Below, piece by piece: positions 36,923 to 46,108 of a stretch of 64,000 bases of DNA (its first letter is position 1; each line of letters begins with the position of its first letter). This DNA is from Geothrix campi (lineage in GTDB: Bacteria > Acidobacteriota > Holophagae > Holophagales > Holophagaceae). The stretch is taken from NCBI RefSeq assembly GCF_024609265.1, contig NZ_JANHMP010000003.1:361497-425496 (forward strand), read 5' to 3'. The notes below the pieces were generated by a model. The model ran no database searches, was not told where the DNA came from, and saw only the letters and a program-made list of their open reading frames with translations. A program made the position numbers and the translations under genes.

Positions 36923-38080
36923 ATGGATGTCACGCTCCCCGAGCATGTTGAAGCCCTGCGCCTGGAGGTCCGCAAGTTCGCGGAAAAGGAGATCCGGCCC
37001 CACGTCATGGCCTGGGACGAGGCCAAGACCTTCCCCATGGCCGTGGTGAAGCAGCTGGGCGAGATGGGCATGATGGGCGTCATCTTCCCCGAGGAGTACG
37101 GCGGCGCCGGCATGGGCTACCTGGAATACGCCGTGGTGGTGGAGGAGCTGTCCCGGGTGGACGGCTCCGTGGGCATCACCGTGGCCGCCCACAACAGCCT
37201 GTGCAGCAACCACATCTACACCATGGGCGACGAGCGGCAGAAGCAGGCCTACCTGAAGCCCCTGGCCAGCGGCAAGGCTATCGGCGCCTGGGGACTCACA
37301 GAGCCCGGCTCGGGCAGCGACGCGGGCTCCCTGCGCACCTCCGCGAAGAAGGAGGGCTCGCACTACATCCTGAATGGCACGAAGACCTTCATCACGCATG
37401 GCACCGTGGGCGACATCTTCGTGGTGATGGCCCGCACCCGGCCGGCCGAGCCTGGCCGCAGCAGCGCCGACGGCATCAGCGCCTTCGTCCTCGAGAAGGG
37501 CATGAACGGCTTCCGGGCCGGCAAGCAGGAAAACAAGCTGGGCCTCCGGGCCAGCGACACCTCCGAGCTGATCCTGGAGGATGTGAAGGTGCCCGAGGCC
37601 AACCTCCTGGGTGAGGATGGTGTGGGCTTCAAGCAGGCCATGAAGACCCTCGACGGCGGGCGCATCAGCATCGGCGCGCTGGGTCTCGGCATGGCCCAGG
37701 GCGCCTTCGAGGAGGCCCTCCGCTACAGCAAGATCCGCCACACCTTCGGCCGGCCCCTGGCCGACCATCAGGGCATCCAGTTCAAGCTGGCGGACATGGG
37801 CATGGAGATCGAGGCCGCCCGCCTGCTCATCTACCGTGCCGCGGGCCTGAAGGACCAGGGCCTGCCCTACGCCAAGGCCGCCAGCATGGCCAAGCTCTAC
37901 AGCTCCGAGGTGGCCTGCCGCGTGGCGGACCAGGCCGTGCAGATCCTCGGCGGCTACGGCTACATCAAGGACTACCCGGTGGAGAAGTACTACCGGGACG
38001 TGAAGCTCTGCACCATCGGCGAAGGCACCAGCGAGATCCAGCGCACCGTGATCGCGCGCTACCTGCTGTCCGAATACTGA
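36923..38080 (+). CDS. Acyl-CoA dehydrogenase
   Basis: 385 residues, standard length. Blocks: [36 protein letters not shown], the FAD/substrate loop [44 protein letters not shown], and the C-terminal [43 protein letters not shown]. The Glu of [10 protein letters not shown] fits the catalytic base of the short/medium-chain class. It is an FAD enzyme that introduces the 2,3 double bond in fatty or branched acyl-CoA. ETF genes are not in the window. It lies 12 bp after the protease gene and 14 bp before the S9 peptidase gene, an apparently mixed operon. Confidence 0.94.
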   Translation: MDVTLPEHVEALRLEVRKFAEKEIRPHVMAWDEAKTFPMAVVKQLGEMGMMGVIFPEEYGGAGMGYLEYAVVVEELSRVDGSVGITVAAHNSLCSNHIYTMGDERQKQAYLKPLASGKAIGAWGLTEPGSGSDAGSLRTSAKKEGSHYILNGTKTFITHGTVGDIFVVMARTRPAEPGRSSADGISAFVLEKGMNGFRAGKQENKLGLRASDTSELILEDVKVPEANLLGEDGVGFKQAMKTLDGGRISIGALGLGMAQGAFEEALRYSKIRHTFGRPLADHQGIQFKLADMGMEIEAARLLIYRAAGLKDQGLPYAKAASMAKLYSSEVACRVADQAVQILGGYGYIKDYPVEKYYRDVKLCTIGEGTSEIQRTVIARYLLSEY

Positions 38081-38094
38081 TTCCCGGAGTCCCC

Positions 38095-40119
38095 ATGCGT
38101 ATCGCCCTTCTCTTCACGGCTTCCGTGGCCCTGCTCGCTTCGCGCCCCATGCAGGTGGACGACCTGTTCAAGGTCAAACGCGTCACCGATCCCCAGCTTT
38201 CCACCGCGGGCGCTCTGGCCTACCAGGTGGGCACCGTGGACTTCCAGGCCAACAAGTCCACGACCCATGTCTGGTACAAGCCCGCCGGGGGCGAGGCGAA
38301 GGAGCTGGACCTCGGCAGCGGCAGCCAGAGCCGGCCCCGCTTCAGCCCCGACGGCAAACGGCTGGCCTACCAGTCCGGTGGCCAGGTCTGGATCGTGGAC
38401 CTGGGCACCAAGGAGAAGCACCAGCTCACGAAGCTGAGCGGCGGCGCCGAAGGCCAGGTCTGGAGCCCGGATGGCAAGTGGCTGGCCTTCCTCTCCACCA
38501 CCGTGCCTTCGGGGAACGAGGCTGAGAACGCCGCCTACCTGAAGCGCCAGGAGGAGAACAAGGTCAAGGCCCGCGTCATCACCCACCTCATGTACCGCCA
38601 CTGGAACGAGTGGAAGGACGACCACCAGGTGAGCCATCTCTTCGTGGTGCCCGCCGACGGCAGCGCCGCCCCGCGGGATCTCACGGCCGGCCTCACGGTG
38701 GACGTGCCCAACTTCGCTGATGTCGCGGCCGGGGACGGCTTTGCCTGGGCCCCGGACAGCAAGGCCCTGGCCTTCGAGACCCACCCCGAGCAGACCCGGG
38801 CCACCAGCACCAATGGCGAGGTCTACGAGGTGGCCCTCGCCGGGGGACCCCCGAAGCAGCTCTCCGACAACCCGGCCATGGACACCACGCCCCGCTACTC
38901 GCCGGACGGCAAGTTCGTGGCCTGGCGCGCCCAGCGCCGCCCCGGCTTCGAATCCGACAAGTTCGAGCTGTGGGTCATGGACCGCGCCACCGGCCAGATC
39001 GTGCGCACCACCCAAGCCTTTGACCAGAGCTTCGGCGACTTCCAGTGGCAGGGCCAGGATCTCGTGGGCGTCAGCGACCAGCAGGGCCATGCGGACCTCT
39101 TCCGCTGGGACGGCAGGGCCCTCCAGCGCCTCAGCACGGGCCTGCACATCGAGGGCTTCGCGTTGCCCCCGAGCGGCTCCGCCGTGGCCAAAGACCACGC
39201 CGTGCTGGTGTCCACCAGCCTCACCACGCCCCAGGATCTCTACACCCTGGAGCTGAAGACCGGCAAAGTGGCCCGCGCCACCCACCACAACGAGGCCCTG
39301 GCCAGGGAACTGGGCCTGAACCCCGGCGAGGATCTCTGGGTGGATACCCTGCCCCTGAACGGCAAGGCCACGAAGGCTCACGCGTTCGTGGTGAAGCCCG
39401 TGGGCTTCGACCCCAAGAAGACCTATCCCGTGGCCTTCGTCATCCACGGCGGGCCCCAGGGCGCCTGGGCGGACAGCTGGCATCCCCGCTGGAACGCGCA
39501 GGCCTGGGCCGGCCGCGGTTTCATCACCGTGCTGCCCAACCCCCGCGGGTCCACGGGCTTCGGCCAGGCCTACACGGATGCCATCAGCGGCGACTGGAAC
39601 GGCGCCGTCATGACCGACCTCATGAACACCCTGGACGCCGTCCTCAAGCAGTTCCCCAACGCCGACCCCAAGCGGGTGGTGGCGGCCGGCGGCAGCTACG
39701 GCGGCTACGCCACCAATTGGCTGGCCGGTCATGAGCCCGACCGCTTCGCCGCCTTCGTGACCCACGCGGGCATCTTCAACACCGAGAGCATGCAGGTGGG
39801 CAGCGAGGAGCTGTGGTTCCCCCGCTGGGAGTTCATGGGCTGGCCCTGGGAGAACGCCGAGACCAGGGCCCGCTGGCAGTCCCAGAGTCCCAGCAGCGCC
39901 GCCGCCAACTTCAAGAAGCCCATGCTCGTCGTCCACGGCGAGCTGGACTACCGCGTCCCCGTGGGCGAGGCCTTCCAGCTCTTCAATACCCTCCAGCTCC
40001 GCGGCGTCCCCAGCGAGCTGCTCTACTTCCCTGACGAGTTCCACTTCGTCCTCAAGCCCCAGAACAGCAAGCTCTGGTACGAGACCGTCCTCGGCTGGTG
40101 CGAGCGCTGGACGAAATAG
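38095..40119 (+). CDS. S9-family serine peptidase (acylaminoacyl/prolyl oligopeptidase type), exported
   Basis: 674 residues. An N-terminal signal-like stretch (MRIALLFTASVALLASRPMQ) is followed by a beta-propeller with repeated WSPDGKWLAF/YSPDGKFVAW-type WD-like blocks over about 40-330, then the alpha/beta hydrolase domain. The catalytic triad can be placed at Ser534 in GGSYGGYATNW, Asp618 in GELDYRVPV and His650 in DEFHFVL. The HGGPQGAWADSWHPRWNAQAWAGRGF segment forms the oxyanion region. It releases N-terminal residues or dipeptides from peptides, probably in the periplasm, supplying amino acids for growth. A 19-bp-stem terminator follows. Confidence 0.93.
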   Translation: MRIALLFTASVALLASRPMQVDDLFKVKRVTDPQLSTAGALAYQVGTVDFQANKSTTHVWYKPAGGEAKELDLGSGSQSRPRFSPDGKRLAYQSGGQVWIVDLGTKEKHQLTKLSGGAEGQVWSPDGKWLAFLSTTVPSGNEAENAAYLKRQEENKVKARVITHLMYRHWNEWKDDHQVSHLFVVPADGSAAPRDLTAGLTVDVPNFADVAAGDGFAWAPDSKALAFETHPEQTRATSTNGEVYEVALAGGPPKQLSDNPAMDTTPRYSPDGKFVAWRAQRRPGFESDKFELWVMDRATGQIVRTTQAFDQSFGDFQWQGQDLVGVSDQQGHADLFRWDGRALQRLSTGLHIEGFALPPSGSAVAKDHAVLVSTSLTTPQDLYTLELKTGKVARATHHNEALARELGLNPGEDLWVDTLPLNGKATKAHAFVVKPVGFDPKKTYPVAFVIHGGPQGAWADSWHPRWNAQAWAGRGFITVLPNPRGSTGFGQAYTDAISGDWNGAVMTDLMNTLDAVLKQFPNADPKRVVAAGGSYGGYATNWLAGHEPDRFAAFVTHAGIFNTESMQVGSEELWFPRWEFMGWPWENAETRARWQSQSPSSAAANFKKPMLVVHGELDYRVPVGEAFQLFNTLQLRGVPSELLYFPDEFHFVLKPQNSKLWYETVLGWCERWTK

Positions 40120-40127
40120 CCCCGCCC

Positions 40128-40170
40128 GTTCACGAAGAAGGCCCCCCGACCGGGGGCCTTCTTCGTGAAC
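40128..40170. terminator. Bidirectional terminator with 19-bp stem
   Basis: GTTCACGAAGAAGGCCCCC at 40128-40146 pairs perfectly with 40152-40170 across a 5-nt loop. It lies between the convergent S9 peptidase gene (+) and the GYF-domain gene (-). Confidence 0.9.
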
Positions 40171-40194
40171 GGCGGCACCTTCCCTGCGGGCTGG

Positions 40195-40890
40195 CTAGTG
40201 CCCGGCCCGGAAGACAGTGGCGACGGCGATGGCGATGGCGATGCCCGCGATGTAGAGGCACATAAAGAGAAGGGTCAGGATGCCGACATACCGCCAGAAG
40301 GACTTCTGGGCGGCCAGCGCCTCCTGCAGGTCCCCCTGGGACGGGTTCGCCACCAGGTCCCCGATGCGGCTGGCATAGCGGTTGAGGAAGAGGGCCGCCG
40401 GAAACTGGAGGCCCGCCATCGCCAGATAGGCGAGCATCATGCCCACGCCGAGGCCCGCCGGCATCCCACCGCGGGCGAAGGAGCCCACGGCCAGCATGGC
40501 CACGGAGGCGAGGAGCATGAACCCGATCCCGATGAAGCCCAGCACCCCCAGCAGCCGTGCCCAGGGCTTGGTCTGACGCAGGACTTCCACCACGTCGGCC
40601 GATACCCCGTCCACCGGGGCTCCGCCCCACTGCGCCTCGAGCAGGGCCGCCCGCGGAGGCGAAAACGGGTTCTGGGGCGCAGCCGGCACGGGAGGAAGGT
40701 CCAGACCAATGGGCGCCGGCCCCTGCGCCAGGTCCGGGGCCATGCGGGCGGTGGTCCAATCCGGCATCCCCTCGCGCCACACCAGGTCATCCCAGCCCAG
40801 GGACCCAGAGGCCAGCAGGGCCTTCACCTGGTCCTCGGAGACCGGGCCCATTGCCTGTCCCTGCTGGATGTACTTCCACTGGGTCGCCAT
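40195..40890 (-). CDS. Membrane protein with N-terminal GYF_2 (DUF4339) domain
   Basis: 231 residues. The first 60 match the GYF_2 domain: WKYIQQGQAMGPVSEDQVKALLASGSLGWDDLVWREGMPDWTTA. A proline-rich linker (PPVPAAPQNPFSPP) leads to three to four hydrophobic spans near 110-135 (LLGVLGFIGIGFMLLASVAML), 145-170 and 200-225 (YVGILTLLFMCLYIAGIAIAIAVATVF). GYF_2 domains are adaptor-like modules at the N-terminus of many bacterial membrane proteins; no enzymatic role is known. The gene is apparently monocistronic and ends at the shared 19-bp-stem terminator. Confidence 0.8.
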   Translation of the reverse strand: MATQWKYIQQGQAMGPVSEDQVKALLASGSLGWDDLVWREGMPDWTTARMAPDLAQGPAPIGLDLPPVPAAPQNPFSPPRAALLEAQWGGAPVDGVSADVVEVLRQTKPWARLLGVLGFIGIGFMLLASVAMLAVGSFARGGMPAGLGVGMMLAYLAMAGLQFPAALFLNRYASRIGDLVANPSQGDLQEALAAQKSFWRYVGILTLLFMCLYIAGIAIAIAVATVFRAGH

Positions 40891-41030
40891 GCCGTTCCTT
40901 TCCGGGGCGCCCCGGGGTTGGATTCAGCGGTTCCGGGCCATTCCGACGGGCCGGGCGCGGGACTGAGGACGGGGCTTCCCGGAATGATCCCACAGAGACG
41001 GGCCCTGGCGACCTCCCGAGGAGAGCCCGC

Positions 41031-41501
41031 TCAGCCCCGGGGGATGACGCCGCCGCAGGACCCGAGGTCAGACAGGGCGCGCCAGGGTTCAAGGACGAAG
41101 GGCCGGTTGAAGGCGCGGGGATGGGGCAGCTCCAGGGTGAGCTCAGGGCCCAGGGCGCGCAGGTCTTCCGGCGCCGCCCAGATCCAGCTCCCCGGCGGGC
41201 CGTCCGTGGTGATGAGGTCCAGGTCCAGCGTGCGGGGCGCGTTCCGTCCGGCGTTCCGATCCCGACCGTTGGCCAACTCCAGGCGCAACAGGGCCTCCAG
41301 GAGGCGGCGCGGGTCCGATTCCTCCGTCACCAGAATGGCCACCGTGTTGAGGTAGGCGGGCCCGCGACCCGATTCGTCCGGCGTCTCCATCACCAGCGGC
41401 GAGGGGACCACAGCCCCCAGCGTCCGCAAGGCCACTAGGCCCGCCTCCAGATGCGCCCGGCGGTCGCCGAGGTTCGAACCGAGGGCGATGACGGCCTTCA
41501 T
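41031..41501 (-). CDS. folK: 6-hydroxymethyl-7,8-dihydropterin pyrophosphokinase
   Basis: 156 residues. HPPK signature blocks: AVIALGSNLGDRRAHLEAGL at the start, YLNTVAILVTEESDPRRLLEALLRLELANGR, then RNAPRTLDLDLITTDG (the R-x-L-D-x-D catalytic loop) and LPHPRAFNRPFVLEPW. It transfers pyrophosphate from ATP to 6-hydroxymethyl-dihydropterin in folate synthesis. Other fol genes are not adjacent. It is transcribed towards the GYF-domain gene and lies downstream of queF on the same strand, separated by a GCGAAA-repeat stretch. Confidence 0.94.
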   Translation of the reverse strand: MKAVIALGSNLGDRRAHLEAGLVALRTLGAVVPSPLVMETPDESGRGPAYLNTVAILVTEESDPRRLLEALLRLELANGRDRNAGRNAPRTLDLDLITTDGPPGSWIWAAPEDLRALGPELTLELPHPRAFNRPFVLEPWRALSDLGSCGGVIPRG

Positions 41502-41510
41502 GGGAACCGC

Positions 41511-41574
41511 GAAACCACGCGAAAAGGCGCGAAATGAGATCTGTTATTGGCGTCCTTTCGCGTCTTTCGCAGTT
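41511..41574. repeat. GCGAAA-rich inverted-repeat stretch between queF and folK
   Basis: GCGAAA occurs three times on the left arm (within GCGAAAccacGCGAAAaggcGCGAAA) and TTTCGCG/TTTCGC twice on the right arm, so the 64-bp gap folds back on itself. It resembles small extragenic palindromic repeats. Copy number cannot be judged from one window. Confidence 0.45.
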
Positions 41575-41997
41575 TCATTGTTTCTTCCCGTGCTCCGCCA
41601 CCACCAGCGTGCGGATGCCGCCGCGGATGAGGAAGTCGCCCTCGATGCGCATCCACTGGGGCTTGGTCGCCTTCACCAGGTCGTCGAGGATCTGGTTGGT
41701 GACAGCTTCGTGGAAGGCGCCCTGGTCGCGGAAACTCCAGAGGTAGAGCTTGAGCGACTTCGACTCCACGCAGAGCTGGTCGGGCTGGTAGAGGATGCGC
41801 AGCTTGGCGAAGTCCGGCTGGCCCGTGAGCGGGCAGAGGCAGGTGAACTCCTCCGTCTCAAAGGTGATGGTGAAGGGTCGCCCCGGCCGGGGACTCGCAA
41901 AGGTGTCGAGCTTCCCTGTGGGGCGCGTCACCACGTAGGTCGGCAGCTGGTCGGGGAGCGTGGGCTTCGTGGGCTTGGTGTGCTTCTTGGTGGCCAT
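41575..41997 (-). CDS. queF: NADPH-dependent 7-cyano-7-deazaguanine reductase (preQ1 synthase)
   Basis: 140 residues, the short unimodular QueF type. The motif [22 protein letters not shown] contains Cys55 in the position of the catalytic Cys that forms the thioimide with preQ0. [30 protein letters not shown] is the NADPH-binding QueF motif. It reduces preQ0 to preQ1 in queuosine synthesis. QueC, which makes preQ0, is encoded at 45410-46108 in the same window, so two consecutive pathway steps lie close but in separate transcription units. Confidence 0.95.
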   Translation of the reverse strand: MATKKHTKPTKPTLPDQLPTYVVTRPTGKLDTFASPRPGRPFTITFETEEFTCLCPLTGQPDFAKLRILYQPDQLCVESKSLKLYLWSFRDQGAFHEAVTNQILDDLVKATKPQWMRIEGDFLIRGGIRTLVVAEHGKKQ

Positions 41998-42042
41998 GGG
42001 TCATCCGGAGGAAAGGAGGGCGCGCGGCCCTCCAGATTACCC

Positions 42043-43548
42043 TCACCGGCCCAGGGGCATGGGCTTCAGGCCCACAGGCTGCCGGGGGTGGCGGCTGTAG
42101 GTGCCGGCTCCGGCATCCCCCTTCGAGCCGAAATAGCGCTTGGCGGCAAGGGTCTGGGGCAGGTGACGGAGCAGGTGCCACAGGCTCCACCGGTGCTCCC
42201 ACAAGCGCCGCCCGAAGCGGTGGCGGTAGCCTTCGCTGCTGTAGAAGCGCTTGATGTGCCCGTTGTAGAGCTCCTCCATCTGGGCCCGGGAGACGAACCC
42301 TGCGGGGCGGAAGACCGGGTTGACGCAGTTGAGCAGCCGCCAGTCCTCGATGAAATCGCCTTCCGCGCCGGCGACACATTCGGCCCAGAGCGGCGCGCCA
42401 TGGAGGGGGCTGAACTTGGTGAGGTTCATGTCATCCAGGTCCAGCGAGAGGATGAAATCGCTGGTGCGCTGAAAGGTCTCCGGCGTCTCCCCGGGCAGGC
42501 CGAAGATGAACAGCCCCTTGGCCCGCAGGCCGGCGGCGTGGACCTTCTCCACGGTGTCGCGCACCGATTCGAGGGTGACGCCCGCCTTGTGGCGCGCCAT
42601 CATGCCCGGATCCGCGCTTTCCACCCCCAGGCTCACCATGATGCAGCCCGCGCGTTTCAGGAGCTGCAGCAGCTCCACCGAGGTGTGGCCCGTGCGGATG
42701 ATGCAGTTGAAGTCCATGCCCAGGGGCTCGTCGAGGAGGCGCTGGCACAGCTCGGTAATGCGGCCCTGGTGGGCCGTAAAGAGGTCGTCGTAGAAGTTGA
42801 TGTGGCGGACGCCGAAGCGGTCCCGCAGGTGCTTCATGTGGGCGTGGATGTAGGCCGGGCTGTGGAAGCGGTACTGGTGCTCGAACACCGTGCGGTCGCA
42901 GAAGGAGCAGGTGTAGGGGCACCCCCGCGACGTGATCATCGTGGCCCCGTACCGCTTCACGTAGCTGAAGAGGGGCAGGTGGTAGCCCTTGGGGAAGCCC
43001 GCCAGCTTTTCGTAGGCCGGGAAGGGCAACTCATCCAGATCCAGGATGCGGGGGCGTCGGGGGTTGGTGACGATGCGGTCCCCGTCGCGCCAGACCAGGT
43101 TCGGGATCTCGGCCGGGGGTTTCCCCTCCGCCAGGTCCAGCAGCGGCCCCTCGCCTTCCCCCAGGCAGAGGTAGTCGAGCTCGGGGAAGCTCTCAAGCAG
43201 TGGCGCGCCCAGGCTCGACGCGTGGGCATTCCCCACCACGATGGGCAGGTCGGGCCGCGCGGCCTTCAGCAGTGCCGCCAGGTCCACGGCGTCCATGAAC
43301 CCCGAGGTGGTGGCCGAGAAACCCACGAGATCGGGCTGCGTGGCCAGGATCCGTACCACCTGGTCCTCCAGGCGGGTCGGGGCTTGCGGTCCGAGGCAGT
43401 CATGCACCGCCGTGGGATGGCCATGCCGCTCCAGCCAGGCCGCCAGCGACAGGATGCCCACGGGCGCGAGGCGGTTCGCCAGCACCGAGAAATCCGGCTG
43501 GCCGGGAACGAAGTTGAATCCCGAGGGATGGACGAGGGTGACACGCAT
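42043..43548 (-). CDS. B12-binding-domain radical SAM protein
   Basis: 501 residues. The N-terminal cobalamin-binding-like domain (PVGILSLAAWLERHGHPTAVHDC, DLVGFSATTSGFMDAVDLAALLKAARPDLPIVVGNAHAS) precedes the radical SAM core, whose cluster motif CPYTCSFC follows MITSRG. HINFYDDLFTAHQGRITELCQRLL and VSLGVESADPGMMARHKAGVTLESV are typical of the core. The C-terminal 100 residues (WRLLNCVNPVFRPAG...) are helical. Such enzymes methylate or rearrange unactivated carbons using SAM. It is divergent from the carbamoyltransferase gene with a 102-bp gap, which hints at a joint modification pathway. The substrate is unknown. Confidence 0.88.
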   Translation of the reverse strand: MRVTLVHPSGFNFVPGQPDFSVLANRLAPVGILSLAAWLERHGHPTAVHDCLGPQAPTRLEDQVVRILATQPDLVGFSATTSGFMDAVDLAALLKAARPDLPIVVGNAHASSLGAPLLESFPELDYLCLGEGEGPLLDLAEGKPPAEIPNLVWRDGDRIVTNPRRPRILDLDELPFPAYEKLAGFPKGYHLPLFSYVKRYGATMITSRGCPYTCSFCDRTVFEHQYRFHSPAYIHAHMKHLRDRFGVRHINFYDDLFTAHQGRITELCQRLLDEPLGMDFNCIIRTGHTSVELLQLLKRAGCIMVSLGVESADPGMMARHKAGVTLESVRDTVEKVHAAGLRAKGLFIFGLPGETPETFQRTSDFILSLDLDDMNLTKFSPLHGAPLWAECVAGAEGDFIEDWRLLNCVNPVFRPAGFVSRAQMEELYNGHIKRFYSSEGYRHRFGRRLWEHRWSLWHLLRHLPQTLAAKRYFGSKGDAGAGTYSRHPRQPVGLKPMPLGR

Positions 43549-43650
43549 GTACGGTCATGGTCGCAGCACCCTTCCGTGTCCGGGATCACGGTGGCGCTGC
43601 CTCGCCAAACGATACCATTGGCATGGCGACCGCCCTTTCTCCTGGTATCC

Positions 43651-45402
43651 ATGCCTTTCCAGCTCGGCCTCAGCGGCCTCCCAGGCTATGACCTCCACGC
43701 CTTCCGGCACATCCGGGAGAATGCCCGGCTGCACCCGGATGTGCCCCTGCCCGTCGGCGACATCGGCCATGACGCGGCGGCGGTGCTGGTCCACGAAGGC
43801 CAGGCGGTCTTTGCGGTGGAGGAGGAGCGCCTGAGCCGCTTCAAACACACCATGGGCCTCCCCCGACGCGCGTCCCAGGCCTGCGCCGAGGTCGTGGGTC
43901 TTTCCCCGGCGTCCCTCCCCGCAGCCCATTACCTCGATCTGAACGACGACCACCTGCACCGGCATCTCCAGGCCACGGGCGCTGTCGATCCCCGCCTTGA
44001 GCGGGCCATCCGCGCCGAATTCCAGCGGACCCGCGAGGCCGCCGGCGCGTTCAAGGAGGCCTTTCCGGGCCTGGAGGCCGTGGATCACCACCTGGCCCAC
44101 GCCGCCAGCGCCTACTACCTCTCCGGCTTCGAGCGGAGCCTGGTGCTCGTCATGGACGGCAACGGCGAGTCCGCCTCCCTCAGTCTCTACCTGGGCGAGG
44201 GCCCCGATCTCCGGCTGCTCCTCTCCCTGCCCACCATCAGCTCGCTGGGCCTGCTCTACGCCTTCGGCACGCACTTCCTTGGCTTCGAGCCCATCGAGGA
44301 TGAGTACAAGGTCATGGGCCTCGCCGCCTATGGCGAAGGCGACGACACCTACCTGCCCTTCTTCGAGGGACAGCTCCAGTGGGAGGGGAACGCGCGCTTC
44401 ACCATCCCGGCCCTGCTCAAGGATCCCGCCAGCCGCACCGTGCGCTGGAGCCGGCAGCTGGGCGCGGCGCGTCAGCTGGAGGAGCCCATCGAGGCGCGGC
44501 ACATGGCCCTGGCGGCGGGCCTGCAGAAGGCCCTGGAGCGGGCCGTGCTCCGGCTCATCGAGCCCGTCGAGGCCGCCCACCACACGCGCCACCTCTGCCT
44601 CGCCGGGGGTGTGGCCTTGAATTGCAGCCTGAACGGCATGCTGGATCGCAGCGGGTTGTTCGACCGCCTCTTCGTGCAGCCGGCCGCGGGCGACCCCGGG
44701 GCGGCCCTCGGCGCCGCCCTGGTGGCCGAACGTCGACGCCGTGGGGGCAAGCTTCCGGAACGGATGGCCACCCCCTACCTGGGACCGGCCTTCACGGCGG
44801 CTGATATCGAGACGGCCCTCCAAGCCCACGCCTCAGCCCTCGCCTGGGAACGTCCGGAAGACCTCCTGGATCGCACCCTCGACCTGATCGGCGCGGGGCA
44901 GGTCGTGGGCTGGTTCCAGGGCCGCATGGAGTTCGGGCCGCGGGCCCTGGGTAACCGCTCGATCCTCGCCGATCCCCGGCGGGCGGACATGAAGGACCGC
45001 GTGAACCGCGCCGTGAAGAAGCGCGAGGAGTTCCGCCCCTTCGCCCCCTCCGTCACCGCCGAGGGCGCGGATGCCTTCTTCCACCTGCGGGGCCTGGATC
45101 AGTACGAGCACATGACCGTGGCCGTGAAGGCCCGGGCCGACCGTGCGCCGGAGATCCCCGCGGTGGTCCACGTGAACGGTACCTCGCGGGTCCAAGTCGT
45201 GCGGCGCGAGGCCAATCCCCGCTACTGGGAGCTCCTCACGCGCCAGGGCCGGCGCACCGGCGTCCCGATCCTGCTGAACACCTCCTTCAACGTGCGGGGG
45301 GAGCCCATCGTCTGCTCGCCCGAGGACGCCATCCGCTGCTTCCTGGGCACCGGGCTTGATGCCCTGGTCCTGGAGGACACGCTGGTGGTCAAGCGCACCT
45401 AG
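43651..45402 (+). CDS. Carbamoyltransferase (NodU/CmcH/TobZ family)
   Basis: 583 residues from ATG 43651; the frame is open far upstream but that part is antisense to the radical SAM gene. The Kae1-like N-terminal domain has HDAAAVLVHEGQAVFAVEEERLSRFKHTMGLP, VDHHLAHAASAYYLSG (iron-binding histidines) and VMDGNGESASLSLYLGEG. EDEYKVMGLAAYGEG and FGPRALGNRSILADPRRADMKDRVNRAVKKREEFRPFAPSV follow, and the C-terminal YrdC-like/carbamoyl domain ends NTSFNVRGEPIVCSPEDAIRCF. The family makes carbamoyl adenylate from carbamoyl phosphate and ATP and carbamoylates sugars or antibiotics. There is no strong Shine-Dalgarno; GATACCA (43611) and TGGTATC (43643) form a dyad in the leader. Confidence 0.92.
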   Translation: MPFQLGLSGLPGYDLHAFRHIRENARLHPDVPLPVGDIGHDAAAVLVHEGQAVFAVEEERLSRFKHTMGLPRRASQACAEVVGLSPASLPAAHYLDLNDDHLHRHLQATGAVDPRLERAIRAEFQRTREAAGAFKEAFPGLEAVDHHLAHAASAYYLSGFERSLVLVMDGNGESASLSLYLGEGPDLRLLLSLPTISSLGLLYAFGTHFLGFEPIEDEYKVMGLAAYGEGDDTYLPFFEGQLQWEGNARFTIPALLKDPASRTVRWSRQLGAARQLEEPIEARHMALAAGLQKALERAVLRLIEPVEAAHHTRHLCLAGGVALNCSLNGMLDRSGLFDRLFVQPAAGDPGAALGAALVAERRRRGGKLPERMATPYLGPAFTAADIETALQAHASALAWERPEDLLDRTLDLIGAGQVVGWFQGRMEFGPRALGNRSILADPRRADMKDRVNRAVKKREEFRPFAPSVTAEGADAFFHLRGLDQYEHMTVAVKARADRAPEIPAVVHVNGTSRVQVVRREANPRYWELLTRQGRRTGVPILLNTSFNVRGEPIVCSPEDAIRCFLGTGLDALVLEDTLVVKRT

Positions 45403-45409
45403 CGAGTTC

Positions 45410-46108
45410 TCAGAGCCGCAGCCCCTCAGGGACGAACGTGTAGGGGATCGGATCGACGAGGCCCGCCTCCTGGAAGCCGCGGAGGCGCAGGTGGCACGAG
45501 TCGCAGTGGCCGCAGGCCTCAGTTTCGCCCTGGTAGCAGGACCAGCTCAGGTGCAGGGGGGCGCCCAGGTCGCGGCCCTTCCGCACGATGTCGGCCTTGC
45601 GAAGGTGGATGAGGGGCGCGTGGAAGGCGAGGCGCGTCTCGGGTTTGGTGCCGAGGTTGGCGGTCTGCTCGAAGCTGCGCAGGAAGACCTCGCGGCAGTC
45701 GGGATAACCGCTGCTGTCCTCCTCCACGAAGCCCACGAAGATGGCCGTGGCGCCCAGCACCTCCGCCCAGCTCACGCAGGTGGCTAGCAGATGTGCGTTG
45801 CGGAAGGGCACGTAGCTCACGGGCACGCCCGGGCGGTCCAGCTCGCCCTCGGGCAGGGCGATGGAGGCATCCGTGAGCGCGGAGCCGCCGATGGCCTTCA
45901 AGGTGTCGAAGCCGATGATGAGCCGCCTGGAAGCGGGCACACCGTAGAAGTCCGAGATGTCCTGGAAGGCCTGTCGCTCGCGAGCCTGGGTGCGCTGGCC
46001 GTAGTCCGCATGCAACAGGGCCAGCTCGTAGCCCTCGGCCTTCGCGATGGCGGCGGTCACGCAGGAGTCCATGCCGCCGGAGAGGGAGACGACGGCCAGT
46101 TCAGCCAT
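45410..46108 (-). CDS. queC: 7-cyano-7-deazaguanine (preQ0) synthase
   Basis: 232 residues from ATG 46108, which gives the normal QueC N-terminus AELAVVSLSGGMDSCVTAAIA with the PP-loop SGGMDS; the frame upstream is shared with the acyltransferase gene. Later motifs: HADYGQRTQARERQAF, YVPFRNAHLL, FVGFVEEDSSGYPDCR, and the zinc cysteines SCYQGETEACGHCDSCHLR. It converts 7-carboxy-7-deazaguanine and ammonia to preQ0 with ATP. It overlaps the upstream acyltransferase gene by 8 nt and is the last gene of the hslO-acyltransferase-queC operon. Confidence 0.95.
   Translation of the reverse strand: MAELAVVSLSGGMDSCVTAAIAKAEGYELALLHADYGQRTQARERQAFQDISDFYGVPASRRLIIGFDTLKAIGGSALTDASIALPEGELDRPGVPVSYVPFRNAHLLATCVSWAEVLGATAIFVGFVEEDSSGYPDCREVFLRSFEQTANLGTKPETRLAFHAPLIHLRKADIVRKGRDLGAPLHLSWSCYQGETEACGHCDSCHLRLRGFQEAGLVDPIPYTFVPEGLRL

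Noticed and set aside
41465-41485. tRNA T-loop-like GGTTCGAACC
   Set aside because: It lies inside folK, coding for the conserved GSNLGDR start, with no surrounding cloverleaf.
41488-43650. Upstream extension of the carbamoyltransferase frame to 41488
   Set aside because: It runs antisense through queF and the radical SAM gene; family comparison puts the start at 43651.
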